This document shows positions 18,419 to 29,547 of a DNA stretch of 64,000 nucleotides, piece by piece. Under the pieces are notes generated by a model. The model searched no databases and had not been told where the DNA came from. It was given only the letters and a program-made list of their open reading frames with translations. The DNA is from Thermoplasmatales archaeon (GTDB lineage: Archaea > Thermoplasmatota > E2 > UBA202 > JdFR-43): contig JACIWA010000002.1 in NCBI GenBank assembly GCA_014361195.1, forward strand, positions 130,310-194,309. Direction: 5' to 3'. Made by a program: the position numbers and the translations under genes. The stretch's first letter is position 1. Each line of letters starts with the position of its first letter.

Positions 18419-19086
18419 ATATGGTTATATTTTTTTTGTAATCTTATCTTTTTTATCTCATACACCTTTTTGCCCCCAAAAGATTTTATTTCCGCCTCAA
18501 TTATTTTCATCCTATACTTATAAATCGGACAATCAACAACGAGCGTCTCATATTCTCCTCCTTCACCGCTTATATTTACTCCATACCTCTCGTTTAACTC
18601 TTTCATTTCTTCTATAAATTTTTCATCCATAATTCTTCCAAGAAATCTCTCATCCATCCCCCCCGCAGCAACCGCCACCACCATGCAAGAAAAGCCAGCA
18701 TCCAGGATATCATAAAGCAGGTCATCCTGCTTCTTGCGCCATAAGGGGGCAAAGGATTTTATATCCAAATCTTCCGCAACTTTTTCTATTCTTGTTTTCT
18801 GGTACTCGCTCTCTATAGCTCCATATACAACTCCATCAACATCTGCTTTTTTTATAGCCCTTTTTAAATCATCGAGCTCATTGCCAGAGGTTTTTTCAAA
18901 AATAAGAGGAATTCCCACTGATTTTGATATAAAAGGAGTTAAATCTATATTTTCTACATGGTACATCCATGAAAAATCTTTTGCTTTAATAGTTATAAGA
19001 TATTTTATATTCCACCCATAATTCATAGCAACATACATTGCATGCAATGAATCTTTTCCCCCGCTTATAAGGCATCCTACATTCAT
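18415..19086 (-). CDS. dph6: Diphthine-ammonia ligase (Dph6)
   Basis: A 223-residue ATP-dependent amidase of the N-type PP-loop family that completes diphthamide on elongation factor 2. SGGKDS (residues 8-13) is the pyrophosphate loop, and the C-terminal GEGGEYET motif is diagnostic. It starts 4 nt inside the CNNM gene and overlaps the aminotransferase start, forming a three-gene minus-strand unit. Confidence 0.92.
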   Translation of the reverse strand: MNVGCLISGGKDSLHAMYVAMNYGWNIKYLITIKAKDFSWMYHVENIDLTPFISKSVGIPLIFEKTSGNELDDLKRAIKKADVDGVVYGAIESEYQKTRIEKVAEDLDIKSFAPLWRKKQDDLLYDILDAGFSCMVVAVAAGGMDERFLGRIMDEKFIEEMKELNERYGVNISGEGGEYETLVVDCPIYKYRMKIIEAEIKSFGGKKVYEIKKIRLQKKYNHI

Positions 19087-20069
19087 CCTAAATCATGCTC
19101 ATCTTTTATGTCTCCAAATATCTCTTCTATAAGATCTTCCATTGTCACAAGCCCTAAAATTCTTCCATCAATTGATTTAATAACCGCCATGTGGGTTTTT
19201 CTTCTCTGCATTTCTCTTAGAATATCATCCGCATTCATTGATGGATCCACCTTAATTATATTTCTGGCTATTTGCCTAATTTTCATATTCTTATCAATTG
19301 AAGAAGCATAAATGGCGTCCTTTACATGAACCATTCCTATTATATCATCTTTATTTTTTCCATATACTGGAAACCTGGAATAACCTGTCCTCAAAAACTT
19401 TTTCAGAAAGGATTCCACAGTTTCATTTTCACTAACACACACCATTTTCTCTGGAGGTATGCATATTTCCTTAACTTTTGTATCATTAAAATCGAAGATT
19501 TCTTCTATTAATTTCTTTTCATCTTTTTCTATTGTTCCATTTTTTACACCAATATCAAGCATTATTTTTATTTCTTCTTCATCAACTCTTGATTTTTCTT
19601 CATCTTTTTTAACTAACTTTAAAACAATTTTTGAAAAAGAGTAGAGGATTTTTGCTATAGGATAAAAAATTTTTCTTATAAGGTATAAATAATTTGCTAT
19701 CTTGATTGCAAATTTGTAGTTATTAACACCAAATGCTTTTGGTAAAGCTTCTCCAAAAACTATTACAGAAAATGTCATCAATGCGGTAATTAAACCAATT
19801 CCAATGCTTCCAAAAAAATTTGCTGATATCACCCCTCCAATAACTGATGCGGTTACGTTTACAATATTATTGCAGATTGTAATTGAATTTATGACTTCTT
19901 CGGGTTTTTCAAGTAGTTTTTCAAGTAAGATAGCTTTCTTATTATTTTTAATTGCCTCGCCTCTTATCCTTATTCTATCAACTGATACAAAGGCCATTTC
20001 TGCGGCTGAAAAAAATGAAGATAGTGCAAGTAATATGCATATGAGTATTATCAGGACCCACCATAACAT
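19083..20069 (-). CDS. CNNM/CorC-family membrane protein with CBS domains
   Basis: A 328-residue integral membrane protein. Residues 1-150 form the DUF21 domain with about four hydrophobic segments; about 175-325 contains two CBS motifs (EICIPPEKM... and RNIIKVDPS...), ending GLVTMEDLIEEIFGDI. No C-terminal CorC_HlyC domain follows, so it stops after the CBS pair. Such proteins are implicated in Mg2+ or Co2+ transport. A TATA-like box about 25 nt from the ATG supports a leaderless start. Confidence 0.9.
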   Translation of the reverse strand: MLWWVLIILICILLALSSFFSAAEMAFVSVDRIRIRGEAIKNNKKAILLEKLLEKPEEVINSITICNNIVNVTASVIGGVISANFFGSIGIGLITALMTFSVIVFGEALPKAFGVNNYKFAIKIANYLYLIRKIFYPIAKILYSFSKIVLKLVKKDEEKSRVDEEEIKIMLDIGVKNGTIEKDEKKLIEEIFDFNDTKVKEICIPPEKMVCVSENETVESFLKKFLRTGYSRFPVYGKNKDDIIGMVHVKDAIYASSIDKNMKIRQIARNIIKVDPSMNADDILREMQRRKTHMAVIKSIDGRILGLVTMEDLIEEIFGDIKDEHDLG

Positions 20070-20228
20070 TTTTTTCTGATAAAAAGAGAGTTATATAATT
20101 TTTTTGTTTTTTTAAAGTAAGCAGAAATAGCTTATGGAATAAAAAGTGTTTTCATTCAAAAAAGATATGGTGTTAATGTGCGCTATTATCTCGCAATTGA
20201 GAGCAAAATTTTTTAATTGATGTTTTAA

Positions 20229-22241
<2,013 letters not shown>

Positions 22242-22321
22242 CTTTAAAACCCCTGATATGAAGTAGCCTTCTTCTTAAGGAAAAATTTAATTTATCTAAA
22301 AGTATTATGCTCGGTGATTTA

Positions 22322-23665
22322 ATGGAAAAGAAAACAGTTGAAGAATTGTTGGAAAAGGCAAAAAAGCCCGCGCAGGAAGCACTGAAGTTGCATCCCTTTT
22401 ATAAAGGAAAAGTTCAAATAATGCCAAAATGCCCTATAAGAAATTTTGATGATTTTGGAATATGGTATACGCCAGGTGTTGCGGAGCCGTGCAAGGATAT
22501 TGCAAAAAATCCAGAGAAGGTTTTTGAGCACACCAACAAAGGAAATTATGTTGCGGTTGCAAGTGATGGGACAAGGGTGCTTGGACTGGGTGATATCGGC
22601 CCGCTTGCTGGATTGCCAGTTATGGAAGGAAAAGCTCTACTTTTTAAATATCTCGGAGGTGTGGATGCATTTCCAATAATGATAGATACAAAGGATGCGG
22701 AAGAATTTATACAGGCGGTAAAATGGATTGCCCCTACATTTGGAGGGATAAATCTTGAAGATATTTCATCGCCAAAGTGCTTCTATATTCTTGACAGACT
22801 CAGAGAAGAGCTCGATATACCTGTATGGCATGATGATCAGCAGGGAACAGCAGCTATAACCCTTGCGGGTGTGATAAATGGGCTTAAAGTAGTTGGAAAA
22901 AAACTCAATGAAGTTACTTTTTCAATAATTGGAACAGGAGCAGCAAACATATGTCTTATAAGGACTTTGATAAAAGCGGGAGTAAATCCAAAAAATATAA
23001 TTGCTGTTGACTCAAAAGGAATTTTGCATCCTAACAGGAAAGATATAAATGAAATGAAGGAAGAAAATCCCTATAAATACAAGATAGCGATGGAAACAAA
23101 TGGTGAAGGAAGAGAAGGAGATATGAAGGAAGCAATAAAGGGCACGGATGTATGCATCGCCGCCTCAAAACCCGGGCCAGGAACAATTAAAAAAGAATGG
23201 GTTGTGGAAATGAATGATGATGCAATAATGTTTGCTGAAGCAAATCCCATACCAGAGATATGGCCCTGGGAGGCAAAAGAAGCGGGAGTTAGAATATTTG
23301 GAACAGGGAGGAGTGATTTTCCAAACCAAGTAAATAATAGCCTTGGTTTCCCTGGCATATTCAGAGGCACATTAGATGTTAGGGCGAAGACAATAACTGA
23401 TGAGATGCATATAGCTGCAGCATATGCAATAGCGGAAGTCGCTGAAAAGAAAGGATTAAGAGAAGATTATATTGTTCCAACAATGGATGAATGGGAAGTA
23501 TTTCCTCATGAAGCAACCGCGGTCGCAATGAAGGCAATTGAGCAGGGAGTAGCAAGAATAAAGCTAAGTAGTGAAGAAATTTATGAAATGGCGGAAAAAG
23601 CGATAAGAAGTGCAAGAGAGCAAACCCAGCTTTTAATGAAACACGGTTTAATAAAAATTCCATGA
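22322..23665 (+). CDS. Malic enzyme (oxaloacetate-decarboxylating malate dehydrogenase)
   Basis: About 447 residues, converting malate to pyruvate and CO2 with NAD(P)+. Visible features are the N-domain IWYTPGVAEP motif, catalytic Lys in VMEGKALLFK, metal ligands in WHDDQQGTAAI, and a Rossmann nucleotide loop GTGAANIC. The frame could start at 22307, but the ATG at 22322 is preceded by a GGTGAT SD, so I choose it. The following Toprim gene overlaps by 4 nt. Confidence 0.94.
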   Translation: MEKKTVEELLEKAKKPAQEALKLHPFYKGKVQIMPKCPIRNFDDFGIWYTPGVAEPCKDIAKNPEKVFEHTNKGNYVAVASDGTRVLGLGDIGPLAGLPVMEGKALLFKYLGGVDAFPIMIDTKDAEEFIQAVKWIAPTFGGINLEDISSPKCFYILDRLREELDIPVWHDDQQGTAAITLAGVINGLKVVGKKLNEVTFSIIGTGAANICLIRTLIKAGVNPKNIIAVDSKGILHPNRKDINEMKEENPYKYKIAMETNGEGREGDMKEAIKGTDVCIAASKPGPGTIKKEWVVEMNDDAIMFAEANPIPEIWPWEAKEAGVRIFGTGRSDFPNQVNNSLGFPGIFRGTLDVRAKTITDEMHIAAAYAIAEVAEKKGLREDYIVPTMDEWEVFPHEATAVAMKAIEQGVARIKLSSEEIYEMAEKAIRSAREQTQLLMKHGLIKIP

Positions 23666-24072
23666 GGAGGAACGAGGAAAATCTATATGAAATAGAGAAA
23701 GCAATAGAGAAGTTGAAAGAAGAGAACAGAAGCATACCGATAATTGTAGAAGGAGAAAAAGATGTAAAAGCACTGCATGAATTGGATGTAAGAGGAGAGA
23801 TAATAACACTCCATGGAAGTGTATCAAATTTATGCGATGAGATTGCTTTAAAGTATAAAGAAGTAATTATCCTTACTGACTGGGATGAAGAAGGATGGAA
23901 ATTATGCAGAAGAATAGAAGAAAATCTTAGAGGCAGGATAAAATGCAATACTGATTACAGAATAATTTTTTCTAAAATCATGAATTCAAGAAATGTTGAA
24001 GGAATGCCAAAATTCATAAAAAATTTAAGAAAAAAGGTTCGTGAAAAAAGCGAAAAAATCATCTCAAAATAA
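23662..24072 (+). CDS. Small Toprim-domain protein (UPF0292 type)
   Basis: A 136-residue stand-alone Toprim domain: the Glu motif is in IIVEGEKDVKAL and the DxD-like motif in ILTDWDEEG. Archaeal proteins of this kind (UPF0292) resemble RNase M5 and primase catalytic domains but have no settled function. The gene overlaps the malic enzyme gene by 4 nt and converges on the M14 peptidase gene with a 14-bp overlap. Confidence 0.85.
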   Translation: MRRNEENLYEIEKAIEKLKEENRSIPIIVEGEKDVKALHELDVRGEIITLHGSVSNLCDEIALKYKEVIILTDWDEEGWKLCRRIEENLRGRIKCNTDYRIIFSKIMNSRNVEGMPKFIKNLRKKVREKSEKIISK

Positions 24073-25795
24073 GAAGATAAGCCTCTATTTCATTCTCCAC
24101 AACTTTTCCTTCATAGTACATCTTTGCAATCAGCTTATGCTTTCCAATTGTATTACATATCTCCCATTCATATGGTTTTTCATTATCTTCATATTTCAAT
24201 TCATTATCTAAATAAAATTCAACTTTTTCATAATTTCCCTCTACCTTCATATTCATTTTTCCAATTATAAATGTTTTACCAATTTTTGCTATTTTTCTTC
24301 CCATTATGTAAAGATATCCTTCCTCTGGCTCCTTTATTCCTCCTATTCTTATATGTAGCACGGGTGATTGCCACCATATACTTCCTTTTATTTTTTCAAC
24401 CCCATCAATTGTATTCAACTCTTCATAATAGCCTTCATTTGTTCTTTCCCATATTATTCTGAGATAAGAATTTCCATAAATCTCTTTTCCTACTATTTGG
24501 GAATATATACCATCTACTTTTGCAAATGCAATTGCATATAAATCAGTTGCATCCTCAGGCAAATCTATTTCTTCCTCCCAAATTTTTCCATCCCAGTATG
24601 TGCCTCCTCTATAACTTCCATTATATTCATCATGAATTTCTCCTCTTATTCCATTTGATATATCAGAAAAGCTATAAACTAAATAAGTTTCCTCTGCTAC
24701 AAGTGCCCCATAAACCTGCCATTTAAGTGTAATTTTATTTCCTTTAAAAAATTCCTCATCATTACACCACATTATATAAGGTTGAGCCAGATCTGTTTGA
24801 TGAAGAGCAACTCTTATTACCTCAGCAATATACCCGCTTTTTTCATCTCCAAATTGTCTTTCTGGTGGGTCCTTTATTTTAGACATCTCAGGTGTTATCC
24901 ATAGAATATTGCATCTCTCATATCTTCCTACCACAAATTCTTTTTCCGTTTTGCTACTCGCCCCATACGCCCAAGCCGCTATACAGCCCGGCGCCTCATA
25001 GCCCACCGTAAGAGGAATTGTGCCAACGGTATCTTCATTTAAAATTCCTCCATAAGAGCCGATAAATTCACCTAGGCGAAGAGATGAGATGTGATAAAAA
25101 TAGAAGTCAGGAGGTGCATAATAATATATTTTTCCAGAAGGGGAAATTGCTGAAACATCTTTATGCGTGGAAGACCAAGGGTAAAGAATCATTCTTGCTC
25201 CTCCATGAAAATCAACTCCCACTCTTATTGAATGATTTTCTATAAAACTGCATAGCGTTTTACCATTTATACTTCCCCAGAGTTTTGAATTTACACCTTG
25301 CCAGTCATAATCTGCTTCTCTGTTCAAATCCCATCCATTTTTATCCCATCTCTGCTTGTTATCAAATCCATATGGATTATGGCTTATTTCAATGTATATC
25401 TCTCTGTTATCCAGAAGATATTTTATCCATTTATCATTTTCATCTATTCTATCCATCAGCCATTTTGTAAACCAGTATAAACCAATTGTTCCGACAGTTT
25501 CATCTCCATGAGGGCCCCCTAAAAATAAAACTTCTGGTTTCAAAAAACCATTACTCTCATTTGTTATCCTTAAATAATACAAATCATATCCTCCATCAAC
25601 TTTTCCATATCCAAAAATTTCATTTGCTTTAAAAACCTCAATGTATTCTGGATGCTTCTCTTCCAGGCTTTTATACCAGGAAACAAGTTCTTCATAGCTC
25701 TCAGGCTTCTTTTTTTCGTAATATGCCTGTGAAAAACTTGTAGCAAATGTTATAAAAATAGCAAATATCGCCACCAATTTACTTTTTTCAATCAT
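24059..25795 (-). CDS. Secreted zinc carboxypeptidase (M14)
   Basis: A 578-residue exported protein with an N-terminal signal segment (residues 1-24, cleavage likely after SQA). The M14 domain covers about 35-310: zinc ligands His96 and Glu99 (GGPHGDE) and His197 (VDFHGGAR), plus the substrate-binding DLNRE motif. The general-base Glu is either Glu267 (GYEAPG) or Glu303 (TPEMS). The remaining 250 residues look like beta-sandwich domains rather than a membrane anchor. It would trim extracellular peptides, complementing the C25 lipoprotein. Confidence 0.88.
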   Translation of the reverse strand: MIEKSKLVAIFAIFITFATSFSQAYYEKKKPESYEELVSWYKSLEEKHPEYIEVFKANEIFGYGKVDGGYDLYYLRITNESNGFLKPEVLFLGGPHGDETVGTIGLYWFTKWLMDRIDENDKWIKYLLDNREIYIEISHNPYGFDNKQRWDKNGWDLNREADYDWQGVNSKLWGSINGKTLCSFIENHSIRVGVDFHGGARMILYPWSSTHKDVSAISPSGKIYYYAPPDFYFYHISSLRLGEFIGSYGGILNEDTVGTIPLTVGYEAPGCIAAWAYGASSKTEKEFVVGRYERCNILWITPEMSKIKDPPERQFGDEKSGYIAEVIRVALHQTDLAQPYIMWCNDEEFFKGNKITLKWQVYGALVAEETYLVYSFSDISNGIRGEIHDEYNGSYRGGTYWDGKIWEEEIDLPEDATDLYAIAFAKVDGIYSQIVGKEIYGNSYLRIIWERTNEGYYEELNTIDGVEKIKGSIWWQSPVLHIRIGGIKEPEEGYLYIMGRKIAKIGKTFIIGKMNMKVEGNYEKVEFYLDNELKYEDNEKPYEWEICNTIGKHKLIAKMYYEGKVVENEIEAYLLILR

Positions 25796-25854
25796 TTTAA
25801 CACCATCATGTATTTTTAAGCGGATAAAAAACTTTTCTGATAGCCTAGATCAGC

Positions 25855-25950
25855 TTATTTTTTTCTTATGGCTCTATATATGCAATACAATAGCCCGCCA
25901 TAAAAGACAGCACATCCAATTATTGCCATTGCTATTGCGCCCGCGGACAT
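25855..25950 (-). CDS. MetS-like small subunit of an NSS transporter
   Basis: A 31-residue protein starting MSAGAIAMAIIG with one hydrophobic helix and a basic tail (YRAIRKK). Its ATG overlaps the end of the NSS symporter gene by 19 nt and is preceded by a strong SD, GGAGGAT. This matches the MetS family, tiny membrane proteins needed by MetP-type sodium symporters in Corynebacterium. Function here is inferred from position and topology. Confidence 0.75.
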   Translation of the reverse strand: MSAGAIAMAIIGCAVFYGGLLYCIYRAIRKK

Positions 25951-27329
25951 TTTATCCTCCATAAAAGGAAGGAAATTAAGAAAATCAGTAAAAAAATTAA
26001 TAAGCCACCCAAAGAATAGCTAAAGAGAGTGATTGAGGAGGCTATAAGCATGAAAAGAAGCACCGCTGGAGCAAAAAATTTTAAAGAGAAACTCCACCAT
26101 CTTCCAACTTTTATTTCCGATACTTTATTTATATACTTCCTTAATTTTTCCTCTCCCATTAAATAGGCAAATATTATGCATTCAAGCAAACCAACAACAA
26201 CAAGTGCAAAATCCGAAATAAAGTGGTCCGCTGTTTCTATTAAATATATATTTTTTCCAATTAAAAGTCCAGAGATTAATCCAATAGAGCATATTATAAA
26301 ATTTGAAAGTTGCCTCATTATTTTAAATTTCTCACTTATGCTCTTTGAAATCGCCTCAACCATTGAATATGCGGAGGTCAATCCAAATAATAATAGAATA
26401 GAGAAAAAGATTATTCCAAAAATTGTTTGCATGAATGGAATTTTTGATATAACTGTTGGATATGTTACAAATGCCAGGGCGAAGCCACTCCTCGCAATTT
26501 CTTCAAATTCCATTCCAGTGGCAAAAGATAGATAACCGAGGGTGCTAAAAACCGCAAAACCTCCTAAAAATGCAATTCCACTATCTGCAAATGCGGTAAT
26601 GAAGGAGTTGTTGGCTATATCTGATTTTTTTTCTAAATAGCTTCCATAGGCAATCATTATTCCTTGAGCAAGGGATAGGGAAAAGAAAACTTGTGCAAAA
26701 GCGGACAGCCAGGTAGAGGGCAATAAAAGTTTTGAGAAATCGGGAGAAAGATAAAATTCTAATCCTTCCATAGAATTTGGCAATGATAAACCAACGAATG
26801 TCAATATAAGGAGTAGTATCACTGGAAATGGAACCGCTATTGAAGAAAATTTACCGATGGATTTAACTCCTTTATAAAGAATAAGATAAATAGCAACCCA
26901 TACAAAAAGAATTGAAAAAATAATTTGTTCTCCACTAACTAAAAATTTGTTATAGAAAAAAGAAGATGCATTTGGTTCCCATACCATGAAAATTGAATGA
27001 AAAATATAACATAAGCTCCATCCAACTATCACGCAGTAATATATTGAGATAAAAAATGCAACAACCACACCCAACCATCCCGCAAACTCACTTCTTTTAG
27101 ATATTTTTTTAAGCGATAATGGAGAAGATTTTCTAAAAATACTACCTATGGCAATTTCCGCCATTAAAAGAGGGATTCCAACAACAAAAAGAGCAATTAT
27201 ATATGGAATTAAAAAAGCACCTCCACCACTTTTATAGCAAACATATGGAAAACGCCATAAATTTCCTAAACCAACCGCTGAGCCAATTGCTGCAAACAAA
27301 AACGAAGCCCTTGACTGCCATTTCTCCAC
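25932..27329 (-). CDS. Sodium-dependent symporter, neurotransmitter:Na+ symporter (NSS) family
   Basis: About 465 residues, 11-12 membrane helices, LeuT fold. The diagnostic N-terminal motif AAIGSAVGLGNLWRFPY forms the Na+ and substrate sites. Substrates are usually amino acids, fitting a peptide/amino-acid user. The frame opens with a TTG at 27341, but a TATA-like stretch near 27354 lies about 25 nt from a GTG at 27329, so I place a leaderless GTG start there. It is followed in the same transcript by the MetS-like partner. Confidence 0.93.
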   Translation of the reverse strand: MEKWQSRASFLFAAIGSAVGLGNLWRFPYVCYKSGGGAFLIPYIIALFVVGIPLLMAEIAIGSIFRKSSPLSLKKISKRSEFAGWLGVVVAFFISIYYCVIVGWSLCYIFHSIFMVWEPNASSFFYNKFLVSGEQIIFSILFVWVAIYLILYKGVKSIGKFSSIAVPFPVILLLILTFVGLSLPNSMEGLEFYLSPDFSKLLLPSTWLSAFAQVFFSLSLAQGIMIAYGSYLEKKSDIANNSFITAFADSGIAFLGGFAVFSTLGYLSFATGMEFEEIARSGFALAFVTYPTVISKIPFMQTIFGIIFFSILLLFGLTSAYSMVEAISKSISEKFKIMRQLSNFIICSIGLISGLLIGKNIYLIETADHFISDFALVVVGLLECIIFAYLMGEEKLRKYINKVSEIKVGRWWSFSLKFFAPAVLLFMLIASSITLFSYSLGGLLIFLLIFLISFLLWRIKCPRAQ

Positions 27330-27479
27330 ATTTGTAATCAATTTGATATATTTATATGTTTAATTCCGCATTTTTGAACAATTATTGAGAGGTTCTTCTT
27401 TTCACTAACTGGTGAAAGAAATAGAATCTAAAAACTAATAAACATATTATAAAACCAAAATTTCATTCTTACTTCTTGA

Positions 27480-28142
27480 AATATTCCATTTTTTTGTTTT
27501 TGATCTAACTGTTTCTCCAAATGTTCTTTTAACTCCTGATAGAATTTTTCCTTACTTTTATTACAGACTCTATCCCTTCTTTGCCCAGATAATTAAAATT
27601 CTCTTTACTATCTATCCTCTTTCTCCACAAACTCTCTTTATTTTCTTATTGCCTGTATTCTTCTTTGCCCTCTCTATCAATGGTTTCAAAATTTTTCCAT
27701 CACCAGTCTTTTCATCAGGTATTTAAAAGGCAAGTAATTTCTTTATTTTTACATCAACTGCAATATGTACTTTACTCCATCCTTTTCTTATTCCCCACTT
27801 ATCTCTCATCTACTCTCTATTCGTTATTTTCACCCGGAAGAATCATATCATCTTCAAAACCTTGCAAAAGAAAATCAATGTTTATCTTTTGCAATCTCTT
27901 ACATATAGAACAATCCACTCTTTTTAGCTTTGGTATATATTGCTAGAGTTTCCTCAGAAATTCTTTATCTAGCAAATGGAAGAAAAGCAACATGAATATG
28001 GAAATTTATATGGTCTTCCTCTTTTCTTGTGTCTCATTTTTTCTAATTCTTAATCTCATGTTTCTATGAAATCGAGAGATATGTAAAATTCTCCTCTCCT
28101 TACCAGCTTTTCATTATATTCGCCCCAATTTATTTCTGGCAT
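27480..28142 (-). pseudogene. Decayed IS5-type DDE transposase
   Basis: No intact frame, but translating the minus strand in shifting frames gives recognisable transposase pieces. First NWGEYNEKLVRRGEFYISLDF after an ATG at 28142, then KWGIRKGWSKVHIAVDVK, IPDEKTGDGKILKPLIERAKK and finally GVKRTFGETVRSK. Stops and frameshifts interrupt every piece, and the part before FGETVRS is deleted. This is the layout of IS5-group transposases common in archaea. No clear terminal inverted repeats could be found by eye. It fills the gap between the NSS and radical SAM genes. Confidence 0.72.
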
Positions 28143-28196
28143 TTTTATTTCCCTGCATCTTCAGCGAAAAATATTTAAATTTACATCCAATTTATT

Positions 28197-28217
28197 GACG
28201 TTCAAAAAAAGAACGTC
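28197..28217 (+). promoter_or_regulatory. Perfect 7-bp palindrome at the radical SAM transcription start
   Basis: GACGTTC, seven A residues, GAACGTC: a perfect inverted repeat. A TATA-like stretch at about 28170-28182 puts transcription start inside it, and the SD (AGGTG) and ATG follow within 12 nt. It could be an operator or a 5' leader hairpin. Confidence 0.55.
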
Positions 28218-28228
28218 CAGGTGTTGAT

Positions 28229-29524
28229 ATGAAAATATTGTTGGTTAATGCATATAAAAATGCGGGATATTTTAGCAGACTCAGAGCAAAGTTTTTCATT
28301 CCTTCATTAACACTTTCTCAGGTTGCAGCATGCACTCCCAGAAAATATGAAATAAAAATAGTAAATGAATGGTATGAAAAAGTTAATTTTGATGAAGATT
28401 GTCATCTTGTAGGTATTTCCGCTTTTACTCCCGATGCCTATCGGGCTTATGAAATTGCTGATAAATTCAGGGAGAGAGGAATTAAAGTTGTTATCGGTGG
28501 CTACCATGCAACCGCAATGCCGGAAGAAGCAAAGGAGCACGCGGATGCCGTTGTTATAGGAGAAGCGGAAAATAGCTGGCCAAACTTAATAAATGATTTT
28601 GAAAAAGGAAAATTGAAGCCATATTATGGGTGGGAAAAAATAAAAGGTGAAGATATTCCTCCCGCAAGAAGGGATTTGGATAATTTGCGCCCGTTTTCCT
28701 CAGCCCTCCAGGCGACGAGAGGATGCCCATATAGGTGTGGGTTTTGTCAGCTAACTGGTTTTGGTGATAGCATACATAGAAAGAGGAGGATAGAGGATGT
28801 TATAAGGGAATTTTCTTTTTTGCCAACCAAGTTGGTTTGGTTTCATGATGCGTCTCTAACAATTGATAAGGAATATAGCAAAAATCTTTTCAGTAAAATT
28901 ATTGAGAGTAAAATCAGAAAAAAATGGATTGCATTTGGAAACATGCACATTCTTTCAAAAGATACGAAAATTCTGAAACTGGCAAAAAAAGCGGGTTGTG
29001 TTGGATGGATGGTCGGGCTTGAAAGCATTTCTCAAAGAATAATTGATGAAGAGATTAAGAAAAAAGGAAATATAGTAGAGGAGATTCCAAAAATGGTTGA
29101 AAGAATTGAAAAAGAGGGAATGATGGTATGGGGTTCTTTCATTTTTGGTTTTGATAATGATGGAAGAGATGTTTTTGATGCAACCTATGAAAAAATATGT
29201 GAGTGGGGAATATCTCTTGCACAGTTTGCCATTTTAACTCCTTTGCCAGGAACTCCTATATTTCAAAAAATTTTGAGAGAGGGCAGAATAATAACATTTG
29301 ATTGGTCAAAATATGATATGGCACATGTTGTTTTCAATCCAAAAAATATGAGCATTAAAGAGCTTGAAGAAGGTGTTAGAAAAATTTGCAGAAAATTTTA
29401 TTCAATTGATCAGATAGCAAAAAGAGCTTTTAATACAAAAGGTTTATTCAACAAATTCCTAAATCTTTTTGCAAATTTAAGTGCAAGAAGCCTTTGGAAT
29501 TTCTATTTTAACAAACAAAAATAA
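28229..29524 (+). CDS. B12-binding-domain radical SAM protein
   Basis: A 431-residue enzyme. Residues 1-150 resemble a cobalamin-binding Rossmann domain (VGISAFTPDAYRAYEIADK, VVIGGYHATAMPEEA), though the classic DxHxxG motif is not obvious. The radical SAM domain follows with the 4Fe-4S motif CPYRCGFC near residue 170. The C-terminal part is helical. Members act in methylation or tetrapyrrole and lipid modification; the substrate cannot be told. GatE follows 23 nt later. Confidence 0.88.
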   Translation: MKILLVNAYKNAGYFSRLRAKFFIPSLTLSQVAACTPRKYEIKIVNEWYEKVNFDEDCHLVGISAFTPDAYRAYEIADKFRERGIKVVIGGYHATAMPEEAKEHADAVVIGEAENSWPNLINDFEKGKLKPYYGWEKIKGEDIPPARRDLDNLRPFSSALQATRGCPYRCGFCQLTGFGDSIHRKRRIEDVIREFSFLPTKLVWFHDASLTIDKEYSKNLFSKIIESKIRKKWIAFGNMHILSKDTKILKLAKKAGCVGWMVGLESISQRIIDEEIKKKGNIVEEIPKMVERIEKEGMMVWGSFIFGFDNDGRDVFDATYEKICEWGISLAQFAILTPLPGTPIFQKILREGRIITFDWSKYDMAHVVFNPKNMSIKELEEGVRKICRKFYSIDQIAKRAFNTKGLFNKFLNLFANLSARSLWNFYFNKQK

Positions 29525-29547
29525 TTAATAGAAAAAATATTTAACTT

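Noticed and set aside
27665-27946. 93-codon plus-strand frame between the NSS and radical SAM genes
   Set aside because: It is the antisense of the decayed IS5-type transposase and is itself meaningless in composition.
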